DNA from: CAVWUA01 sp963758025 | GTDB taxonomy: Bacteria; Planctomycetota; Planctomycetia; Isosphaerales; Isosphaeraceae | NCBI GenBank assembly: GCA_963758025.1 | Contig: CAVWUA010000016.1 | Location: 310,001 to 374,000 of the forward strand | Direction: 5' to 3' | Length of the DNA stretch: 64,000 nt | Shown: positions 57,404-64,000 of the stretch, piece by piece | How the letters are laid out: each line of letters opens with the position of its first letter | Numbering within the stretch: the stretch's first letter is position 1 | The notes under the pieces: generated by a model | What the model was told of the DNA's origin: nothing | The model's database searches: none | The model's input: the letters and a program-made list of their open reading frames with translations, nothing else | Program-made: the position numbers and the translations under genes

Positions 57404-57739
57404 ATGCCGACTTACGATTATGTTTGCGACGCCTGCGGGCACGAGTTCGAGGCGTTCGAGTCGATCAAGGCAGACCCGCAGACCATCTGCCCGGAATGCG
57501 CGAAAGCCCAGTTGCGCCGAAAGATCGGTCCCGGCGCCGCCATCCTGTTCAAGGGGTCGGGGTTCTATCAGACCGACTACCGGAGCGAATCGTACAAGAA
57601 GCAGGCGAAGGCGGACCAGGCGTCCGAATCGTCGTCCAAACCGTCTGAGTCGTCGTCCAAGCCGTCTGAATCGACCTCCTCAAGTTCATCATCCAAGCCG
57701 GATTCGTCCAAGCCCGTGGCGTCGGGAAGCTCGTCATGA
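57404..57739 (+). CDS. FmdB-type zinc ribbon protein
   Basis: A 111-residue protein beginning MPTYDYVCDACGHEFEAFES, then CPECAKAQLRRKIGPGAAI; the two CXXC pairs form the zinc ribbon of the FmdB/CxxC_CxxC_SSSS family. FKGSGFYQTDY is also typical. The C-terminal 45 residues are low-complexity Ser/Lys/Pro, built from the repeat SSKPSES. FmdB was linked to formamidase regulation, but the family's role is unclear. Its stop codon overlaps the yacG start (ATGA), so the two are translationally coupled. Confidence 0.85.
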   Translation: MPTYDYVCDACGHEFEAFESIKADPQTICPECAKAQLRRKIGPGAAILFKGSGFYQTDYRSESYKKQAKADQASESSSKPSESSSKPSESTSSSSSSKPDSSKPVASGSSS

Positions 57740-57942
57740 TCCGAGGCCGTTGTCCGATCTGTGCGACCTCCTTCGAGATCGCGTCCCTGGACGATCTTCC
57801 GAGCTTTCCGTTCTGTTCGGAGCGGTGCCGGCTGATCGACCTGGGTCGCTGGATCGACGGGGATTACACGATTCCCGGCCCACCGGCATCCCCCGATCAC
57901 CTGCCGACCACGGGTGATGAAGGAGACGGCGAGGCGTCGTGA
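57736..57942 (+). CDS. yacG: DNA gyrase inhibitor / zinc-binding protein YacG
   Basis: A 68-residue YacG family protein. The zinc ligands are in RCPICATSF and FCSERCRLIDLGRW, matching the C-x2-C...C-x3-C pattern. WIDGDYTIPG is the conserved continuation. In Escherichia coli YacG binds GyrB and inhibits gyrase. It overlaps the FmdB-type gene by four bases. The left arm of a terminator overlaps its last codons. Confidence 0.88.
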   Translation: MIRGRCPICATSFEIASLDDLPSFPFCSERCRLIDLGRWIDGDYTIPGPPASPDHLPTTGDEGDGEAS

Positions 57943-57960
57943 CAAACGACGCCTCGCCGT
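57926..57960. terminator. Bidirectional terminator after yacG
   Basis: A perfect 15-bp stem (ACGGCGAGGCGTCGT and its complement) with a 5-base GACAA loop is followed by TTTTTGTTTT. Its left arm overlaps the yacG stop. It lies between yacG and the convergent cytochrome gene that ends at 57973. Confidence 0.92.
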
Positions 57961-57972
57961 TTTTGTTTTCCT

Positions 57973-58380
57973 TTACTTGGAGGCGCGTCGGACGTACTTG
58001 TGGCAACTGACGCAGGTCATCGTCACCTTCATGTAGGCGAGCGTTGCGCCGTCGATGTCCTTGTCCCGGGCTTCCTGTGAGAGCTGATCCGTGGCCCGCT
58101 GAAATTCGACCGTGTACGGGATGTAATTCTCCACATCGGGAATGGTCGGGACTTCCCATTCGGCGGCCATGCTCAGGCGCTTCAGGGCCTGGGAGTTCTT
58201 GAGAATCAGATCGTAGTTTTCCAGGGCCAGGCCCTCGACGATCCCCTTGGAATACTCCAGCTTCAGTCGCATGAACTGGCTGCGCTTCTCCGCGCCCGGG
58301 TCCTGCCGCGCCCGGACGGTCATTCCGACCGCCAGGGTCGCCAGCAAGGCCAGCGGCACCACGATCCAGCGTCCTCTCAT
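57973..58380 (-). CDS. Secreted cytochrome c'-like protein
   Basis: A 135-residue secreted protein. The signal peptide (IVVPLALLATLAVGMTVRA) is followed by a helical bundle: FMRLKLEYSKGIVEGLALEN and YTVEFQRATDQLSQEARDKD. It ends with TCVSCHKYVRRASK, a C-terminal CXXCH haem motif as in cytochrome c' and c556 proteins. It probably carries a single pentacoordinate haem in the periplasm. It is convergent with yacG and upstream of nothing on its own transcript. Confidence 0.82.
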   Translation of the reverse strand: MRGRWIVVPLALLATLAVGMTVRARQDPGAEKRSQFMRLKLEYSKGIVEGLALENYDLILKNSQALKRLSMAAEWEVPTIPDVENYIPYTVEFQRATDQLSQEARDKDIDGATLAYMKVTMTCVSCHKYVRRASK

Positions 58381-58500
58381 CGTCGCCCCCTTTTTGTGTG
58401 GATAGAGATTCTCGGCTTCCAGAGCGCGAACCGCGATCCTGACCCATCCTCAGGAGGGTCGGAATCAGGGTCGGCGCGGGTTCGATTTCCTGCGAGACGC

Positions 58501-59703
58501 TCAGGCCATCCGTCGGTCCGCCGTCTGGATCAGGCTCACGACGGGCAGGCCGTGGGGGCAGGCCGCCTCGGCGGCGGCGAGATCGGCCTTCGCCAGGTCG
58601 CGGGCCTCGGCCGGAAGCGCCTGGTAGAGCGCGCGGGCTTCCTGACGCTTGCCGTAAACCGAGTAATAGCGCAGGTAACGGAGCACGGTGGCGACGGGAA
58701 CGCCCTTCGCCGCGGTCTCGCAGAGGTGGCCGCAACCGTGGCAATACAGGTTCGCGGTTCGCTGGCGGTGCTCTTCGAGGAGCCGGGCTTCCTTGACGCT
58801 GACCTCTTCGGTGCTGGCGGCCACGTTCTCGCGCAGGTCGCTCCGGTTGGTCATTTCGCTGACGACGACCTGCATCCGGTCGTCCATCCAGACGGTCTTG
58901 ATCGCCGCGACTTCCTTCTTGAAGCCTTTCTCCTGCAGGGTGGCCATCTTCTCGGGGAAGTTGTTCGCACCTCCCTGGGTCTTCATGGCGACCAGGCCGA
59001 GGTTAGCCTTGGAGGCCTTGTCGATGGCCCGTTGCAGCGCGTCATGATTCACGTCGCGGAAGTTGTACTTGATCATCACCTGGTCGAGCCAGCCGACCTC
59101 GGCGACTGTTTCCAGGATCTCGGGCAACATGGCGTCGTGGCAGCTCAGGCCGCAGAAGCGGATCTTGCCCGACTTCTTCAGGTCGGCGAATGCCTTCTTG
59201 ACCTCGGGGTCACGGAGCAGGCCGATGTTCCGCCCGTCGAGGCCGTGGATGTAGTAGCAATCCAGGTAGTCGGTCTTCAGGCGATCGAGGCTCCCCTGGA
59301 GCCGCTCGGCGAAGATGCCGGGGCCCGCGTAGCCGCCGCCCTTCTTGTAGCTATTGCACTTCGAGACGAGATACACGTCCTTGCGCAGGCCGGTCCGGTC
59401 CAGGACCTGGCCGATGCGCTGCTCGGAGACGGTGTTCTCGTAGGATTCGGAGGTGTCAATGTAGCGAACGCCGGAGAACAGGGCGGCCTGGATGAAGCTC
59501 GGGGCGACGTCCCAGCTCGTTCCCATGCCCAGCTTGGTGACCTTCTGGCCCGTCTTGCCGAGCGTGACGGTGGGAACCGCCGACTCGGGCGCGGCGGCCA
59601 GCAGCTTATCCGCCGAGGCCAGGGCGGCTCCGGTGACCGCGGCCGTCTTGAGGAACCGACGACGGTTGCTCCCACCTCCGCAAGATCCGTGCGACCCGTG
59701 CAT
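58501..59703 (-). CDS. Tat-exported aldo/keto reductase
   Basis: A 400-residue aldo/keto reductase starting at the ATG at 59703. A twin-arginine signal (NRRRFLKTAAVTG) predicts export of a folded, cofactor-loaded enzyme. The barrel contains LGKTGQKVTKLGMGTSWD, the catalytic aspartate and tyrosine in YIDTSESYENTVSEQ, lysine in YLVSKCN and histidine in YYIHGLDG. The C-terminus has a CHGCGHLC cysteine cluster, the remnant of the ferredoxin-like tail found in this planctomycete subgroup. The substrate is unknown. It lies downstream of the cytochrome gene's start, on the same strand. Confidence 0.88.
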   Translation of the reverse strand: MHGSHGSCGGGSNRRRFLKTAAVTGAALASADKLLAAAPESAVPTVTLGKTGQKVTKLGMGTSWDVAPSFIQAALFSGVRYIDTSESYENTVSEQRIGQVLDRTGLRKDVYLVSKCNSYKKGGGYAGPGIFAERLQGSLDRLKTDYLDCYYIHGLDGRNIGLLRDPEVKKAFADLKKSGKIRFCGLSCHDAMLPEILETVAEVGWLDQVMIKYNFRDVNHDALQRAIDKASKANLGLVAMKTQGGANNFPEKMATLQEKGFKKEVAAIKTVWMDDRMQVVVSEMTNRSDLRENVAASTEEVSVKEARLLEEHRQRTANLYCHGCGHLCETAAKGVPVATVLRYLRYYSVYGKRQEARALYQALPAEARDLAKADLAAAEAACPHGLPVVSLIQTADRRMA

Positions 59704-59883
59704 CGAGCCACCTTTCCACACTCAAGAGAGACTCGCGAGGGGACGGCCCTCAACCCGATCAAGTCGAAGGTTCGGGTCGCCCGTAACCGTGACGAGCCTT
59801 TATTCTGGCCGGGTCGGGAGGCCGGGTCAACAAAGTTTTGATCCTGGCGGCGTTCGGGGGGCGGTGGCTCGGGACCAACAGGA

Positions 59884-59918
59884 CGGGCCGGCCCCCGGGA
59901 AATGGGAGAGCCGGCCCG
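59884..59918 (-). terminator. Hairpin after the TolC-family gene
   Basis: CGGGCCGGC and GCCGGCCCG form a 9-bp stem with a 17-base loop, 40 bases beyond the stop of the minus-strand TolC-family gene. It lacks a T tract on the minus strand. Confidence 0.45.
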
Positions 59919-59957
59919 CCGTTTCCTTCATACTCGGTTCGGCCCGAGGGCCCCGAC

Positions 59958-62257
59958 TCATTCCTTCGGCAGAGGCGGAAGCTCGAAGGCCGGGACCTCG
60001 CCGATCGGCTCAACGGCGGCCGAGGGGGGCAGGGGGGGCAGCGCCGGGCCGATTCCGGTCGCCGAGGCGGGCACGACGTCCGGTTCGGGGGCCAGGGCGC
60101 GGGGTTGGAGGTTCAGTTGGGGCCGAGCCGAGAGGTTGTCCGGCTCGCCCGCCGGCAGGGTCGGCGGAGCGTACCGGGGAGCCGGCAGGAGCGGGCCGGC
60201 CGGGGCGGGCATCGCCGGGACCGGGCCGGGCGGGCCGAGGTCCGGCGGGGCCATCGGGGCGACCGGGTCGAGCATCGGCGGGGCCGAAACCGGCTCCGGA
60301 ATGTACGGTCCATCATGCGGAATCGGGTGCTGACGGTGGGCCTGCTGCTGGTCGTGGGCCTGGATGTACGCCCGACGCGGCCAGGGGCCTTCGGCCACCG
60401 CGATGTTGTCGTAAGCGAGCAGGGTCCCTTTCGCCTCTTCGAGTGCCGCGATGGCCGTGTTGTAACGGCTCTTGAAGTCGGCTTCCTGGGCCACGGCGTT
60501 CGCCCAGCGGTTCACGGCGTCGAGGTAGCGGTCGATGGTGATCGTGCCGTTCTCGTAGAAGGCTCGCTGGGCTTCCAGCCGCTGCAAGGCGGCCGACTTC
60601 AGGCGTCCGGCGGTCTTGAACTGCTTGTAGTTGGCGTCCACCTCCAGGAAGAACCGGGCGAGCGGGTGCGTGGTCTGGTGGACCGTCTGCTGGAGGAAGG
60701 CCCGCTGCCGCAGCAGGGCGTACTGCGCCTGGCGAGCGTTTGCCAGGGGGCCTCGGAAGCCCAGCGGCATCTGGAACGTGAAGCCGACCTGCCAGGTGAT
60801 GAAGTTGTTGAACGGCTTCGGCAGCGGGTTGATGCCGGCGGCTCGCTGCTGCGACCGAGAGCAAGCGGGTCGATCGCCTTCAGGGTCTGCCCGGTCATGA
60901 CCGCCTCGGCGCTGATCGAGGCTGTCCCCCAGGCCGTTGAACTGGTAGAGGGCGTTGAAGTTCAACACCGGCAAGAGCTGGTTGCGAGCGACCAGGAGTT
61001 GAAGCTCGGCCAGGCGGACCAGCAACTGGTTCTGCACGATGTCCGGCTGGAAGCTGACCATCTGAGCCAGGCTGACGTCCCAGTCCGGCTCCAGCCGGGC
61101 CTCGGTCGGCGCGGTCACCGGGATGATCCGGCGGTTGTCCGTCGGCGGCAGGCCCAGCAGGTTGCGGAGCTGCCGCTCGGTGGTGATCACGTCGGCCGTC
61201 GCGGCGACCAGGTCGAGCCGGAACCGTTCCAGGTTCTCCTGGGCCTCGGCGACGTTCGGCAGCGAGGTGCTACCGACTTCCAGCTTGGCCCGCTCGCGGC
61301 GGAGGATCTGCTCGCCCAGGTCCACCGCCGTCTCGCTCGCCCAGAGCCGGACGTGCGTTCTGCGCCAGGGCCCAGTATTGCTGCTCGACGGAACGGACCA
61401 GGGCCATGATCTCGGCCTTGAACCGCCAGACCGCCACGTCGGCGCTGAGCCGGGCGATCACGATCGGTGCCCGGTTGGCCTCCAGGCCGCTCGGCCCGTT
61501 CTGCTGCGATCCGCCCAGCAACGGCTGGGTGAACTGCAACTGCGTGTTGGTCGTGTACACCGACGGATAGACGTTCGTCGGCGCGTTCGAGTACAGGTAG
61601 TTGATGTTGTGCGTGACCGACATGAGGGCACCGGTCGCCGCTCGTTTCTGGATCGAGGTGGCGAACTGCGCCGTCTCCTGGTTGAAGATAACCGGGAAGC
61701 GCGCTCCGGCGATGAACGTACCGGCCTGAATGGCGTTGTTGAACGGCTGGACGTTCCGGCCCCAGAGCAAGCTGGTCTGGAGGTTCGCGTCGAAGACGGA
61801 GAGGGCCTGGGCGATCTGCGTCTCCTGGATCGCCGGGTCATACACCGTCTGCAGCGTACCGGTACCCAGCGCACCGCCGGCCCCCGTGGACAGGGGCACG
61901 GGCTCGAACCCGCCGACCGGGATGCCCTGGGCACCGAGGGCGATCACGCGGACGACCTCGGAGTTCTGGAGGCCGATCGGGATCGCCTCGTGCAGCGTCA
62001 TCCTCCAGACTTCCTGCGTCTCAGGATTACTGGTGGTCCTGGGATCGGCCAGCCGCGGTAACGGCATGGGCAGGTTCTGAAGAAAGTCCGTCTGCTTGAC
62101 CTGATCGTCCAGTTCCGCGGCCATGCCGAGCGTCTGGCGCGGAACGTCCTTGGACTGGTCAATGTAGGGTGACCTGCGGCAACCGGCTGCGGGCCGACAC
62201 GCCGCCCAACAATGCCGCCGCCAGAGCTAGCCGGTTCCCAAGATGGGTCAATCTCAT
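59958..62257 (-). CDS. TolC-family outer-membrane channel protein (multiple frameshifts)
   Basis: An outer-membrane efflux protein of about 765 residues. The ATG at 62257 begins a signal peptide (LGNRLALAAALLGGVSA). Typical TolC segments follow: MTLHEAIPIGLQNSEVVRV, FDANLQTSLLWGRN, LQFTQPLLGGSQ, and in the second repeat NVAEAQENLERFRLDLVAAT, RQLRNLLGLPPTDNR and DRYLDAVNRWANAVAQE. A proline-rich tail of about 120 residues ends ELPPLPKE. Frame corrections are needed near 62178, 61355, 60922 and 60856. No pump or adaptor gene adjoins it. The proline tail is unusual and may span the periplasm or peptidoglycan. Confidence 0.85.
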
Positions 62258-62752
62258 GGCCAGACCGTCCTTGACATAAAGCGCCATGTGACGAGTTGTA
62301 CCGAAGTGAGCAAGCTCCAGCCGGCTCTCGCCTCTCACCGGATGAAGCCCTGCCGCGCCTCGGCCGGTATGCGGTCGCTTCCGTGCAACCGATCACACCT
62401 CGGTCCTCGGCACCGCGAAGCGCCGACCCGATCCGAAAAGCGGACCGGTCCGACCTCCGCGCTTGTGAGCGAACCCATGGACGAACTCCCGAGGCGCCGA
62501 AAGGAGGTTATCCCCTGGACCTCTGGGACTTCGTCGGATCGACCTGTTAAAAGAAATCGGTTGTAGCGGACGTGCGTCTTGAAGCGATGTGTCTGGATTT
62601 TACGGTTTTCTCTGGATCGGCCTAGGTCAAAGCCCGAGGTTCGACGTCATTCCAGCGCAAACCGTCCTCATCGCCAGGCCCAAACGGACGAGGCGCCTCG
62701 AGATCTTCCCGCGCTTTGTTCCAATCGTTCGTGAGACGGTGAACCGGCTTTC
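62258..62752. other. Intergenic region upstream of the TolC-family gene
   Basis: This 495-base region should hold the TolC-family promoter. It contains a perfect AAAGGAGG at about 62500, but no start codon is well placed after it and no convincing gene follows. No RNA gene or palindrome was seen. Confidence 0.4.
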
Positions 62753-63076
62753 TCAGGCGGTCGAGCCTTGCGATTCCCGGCGTGCGCCGGTGGAGAGGAA
62801 TCGCCGCGCCAGCTTCTTTCGCAGGAAGGTCAGCTCCCCCGGCTCGGTCCCTTCCAGGAAATGACCGAGGAACTGGAGGGCATAGCCGCCCAGAAACAGC
62901 GAGAGCGCGAGCAGGAACAGCGGAAACGACATCAAGGCGGTAACGATCGGCAGGATCAGGACCGCGATGATCGTCGGCGGAATCCCGATCACGTGCAGAA
63001 CGAAGCAGACCGGGCGTCGATGCCGCGAGAGCCAATCCTCAAACAGGGGCAAGGGCTGATAGGGAGGGCAGAGCAT
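62753..63076 (-). CDS. Mpo1-like (DUF962) membrane protein
   Basis: A 107-residue protein starting at the ATG at 63076; a TTG four codons upstream is an alternative. It begins LFEDWLSRHRRPVCFVLHVI, has two hydrophobic segments (TIIAVLILPIVTALMSFPLF and LFLALS-type helix), then YALQFLGHFLEGTEPGELTF. The spaced histidines, the G-x-P loop and the Q-x-x-G-H-x-x-E motif match the Mpo1/YGL010w family, whose yeast member is an iron-dependent 2-hydroxy-fatty-acid dioxygenase. The bacterial function is not shown. It is divergent from the isocitrate dehydrogenase gene. Confidence 0.65.
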   Translation of the reverse strand: MLCPPYQPLPLFEDWLSRHRRPVCFVLHVIGIPPTIIAVLILPIVTALMSFPLFLLALSLFLGGYALQFLGHFLEGTEPGELTFLRKKLARRFLSTGARRESQGSTA

Positions 63077-63271
63077 GACGTATTCCAAAGGTGCGGGATC
63101 AATCGTTGTGCCTGCTTGACGGCGCTGGAGGGAAGCGTTAGCTTGATCGCATCCTACTGTAGCGAGTGCGTGTCACCCGACGCAAACGATTTATCCAGAA
63201 TGCCCTGATTCCCAATTCAACGGGGATATCCATTCCATAGGGAATGATTCCCGTGAGAGAGACTGCATCTC

Positions 63272-64000
63272 ATGGCCCATCAAGTGACCCTGATTCCCGG
63301 CGACGGTGTTGGACCGGAGCTGGCTGAAGCGACGCGGATGTGCATCGACGCGACCGGCGTCAAGATCGACTGGGACGTGCAGGAAGCGGGCGTGGACGTG
63401 ATGGAACGTCTGGGCACGCCTGTTCCCGACAGCGTGCTGGACTCGATCCGCAAGACCGGGGTCGCCCTGAAGGCGCCGATCACGACGCCCGTCGGGACGG
63501 GGTTCCGGAGCGTCAATGTCTATCTCCGGCAGGCGCTCGACCTCTACGCCTGTGTCCGCCCCTGCAAGCATTATGAAGGGGTGCGGACGTTCTTCGACAA
63601 GGCGAACGTGGACATCGTCATCGTTCGCGAGAACACCGAGGACCTCTACGCTGGCATCGAGTTCGAGCAAGGGAAGCCGGAGACCGAGGAGCTGATCGGC
63701 CACATCAAACGCCTGAACGGCAAGGCGATCCGGCCGGACTCGGGCATTTCGATCAAGCCGATCTCGATCACCGGCTCGCGCCGGATCGTCAAGTACGCTT
63801 TCGAATACGCCAAGAAGCATGGCCGCAAGAAGGTCACGGCGGTTCACAAGGCGAACATCCTGAAGCACTCCGACGGACTATTCCTGTCCGTCGCCCGCGA
63901 AGTGGCCCAGGAGTATCCCGACATCGAGTTCGAGGACCGGATCGTGGACAACATGTGCATGCAGCTCGTGCAGAAGCCAGAGCTGTACGACGTGCTGGTC
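63272..64000 (+). CDS. NAD-dependent isocitrate dehydrogenase (partial)
   Basis: The first 243 codons of a 3-isopropylmalate/isocitrate dehydrogenase family enzyme; the 3' end is outside the window. The start ATG at 63272 gives VTLIPGDGVGPELAEA. The substrate-binding segment TGFRSVNVYLRQALDLYACV contains the serine and arginine that recognise isocitrate, and VIVRENTEDLYAGIEFEQG is typical of NAD-type isocitrate dehydrogenase rather than LeuB. The lysine in VTAVHKANILKHSDGLFL and the aspartate of IVDNMCMQL bind the metal and substrate. It would produce 2-oxoglutarate in the TCA cycle. Confidence 0.87.
   Translation, partial: MAHQVTLIPGDGVGPELAEATRMCIDATGVKIDWDVQEAGVDVMERLGTPVPDSVLDSIRKTGVALKAPITTPVGTGFRSVNVYLRQALDLYACVRPCKHYEGVRTFFDKANVDIVIVRENTEDLYAGIEFEQGKPETEELIGHIKRLNGKAIRPDSGISIKPISITGSRRIVKYAFEYAKKHGRKKVTAVHKANILKHSDGLFLSVAREVAQEYPDIEFEDRIVDNMCMQLVQKPELYDVLV

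Noticed and set aside
57600..57720. Short tandem repeat suggestive of a CRISPR or minisatellite.
   Set aside because: It encodes the SSKPSES low-complexity tail of the FmdB-type protein in frame, with no spacers.
62495..62560. Perfect Shine-Dalgarno-like AAAGGAGG in the gap upstream of the TolC-family gene, suggesting a hidden gene.
   Set aside because: No ATG, GTG or TTG lies at a workable distance, and the frame that follows closes within about twelve codons.

Overview
The window is GC-rich bacterial chromosome from a planctomycete, most like the Isosphaeraceae/Gemmataceae side of the phylum. The assignment rests on gene families that are characteristic of that group: a DUF1501 / pre-peptidase C-terminal (PPC) / DUF1549-DUF1553 / cytochrome-WD40 block, Uma2-type nuclease-fold proteins, secreted EF-hand proteins, TolC-like and HlyD-hairpin proteins, a groL-groS-groL arrangement, and many lipid-free secreted proteins of unknown role. 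No rRNA, tRNA or CRISPR array was seen.

Layout. 0-12.3 kb: partial Uma2 protein, secreted M1 aminopeptidase, then a co-directional planctomycete surface/redox block (DUF1501, Uma2, PPC protein, DUF1549/DUF1553 protein, cytochrome-WD40-coiled-coil protein) ended by a strong hairpin. 12.4-22.5 kb: VanZ-like protein and a minus-strand acyl-CoA catabolic cluster (acyl-CoA ligase, enoyl-CoA hydratase, AtuA in two separate genes with two small membrane proteins between them, RidA, acyl-CoA carboxylase beta subunit, secreted HEXXH protein, thiolase, SWIM-type protein). 22.8-29.8 kb: hybrid histidine kinase, eight-EF-hand secreted protein, PhzF-like protein, GT39-like membrane glycosyltransferase. 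29.8-33.1 kb: accessory island with a REP-associated tyrosine transposase (RAYT) flanked on both sides by matching palindromes, a gene remnant, a secreted protein, an FRG-domain protein and three further unrelated large palindromes. 33.1-38.7 kb: TolC-like and HlyD-hairpin proteins, small secreted protein, ATP-grasp protein, zinc peptidase, and tandem TTCG-hairpin repeats. 38.7-43.1 kb: beta-propeller/di-heme cytochrome, argS and rsfS, all broken by very many single-base shifts. 43.4-51 kb: uncharacterised proteins, a thioredoxin-trypsin fusion and an alpha/beta hydrolase. 51-58 kb: chaperone region (groL, groS, groL2, dnaJ, grpE, FmdB-like, yacG), with an excellent sigma-54 promoter match in front of groL. 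58-64 kb: cytochrome, Tat-exported aldo/keto reductase, TolC-family protein, Mpo1-like protein and the start of isocitrate dehydrogenase.

Reading-frame quality is a major caveat. About twenty otherwise convincing genes, including single-copy housekeeping genes (groL, dnaJ, grpE, argS), need one or more frame corrections, and most of these resolve as one extra base. I annotate them as single genes spanning the shift and treat the shifts as probable assembly errors. The 38.7-43.1 kb stretch is far worse than the rest, with one shift about every 60 bases.

No complete new defence or biosynthetic system is evident. The best candidates for follow-up are the RAYT and its palindromes, which include a diverged copy between groS and groL2, the sigma-54-type control of groL, the FRG-domain island, and the thioredoxin-protease fusion.
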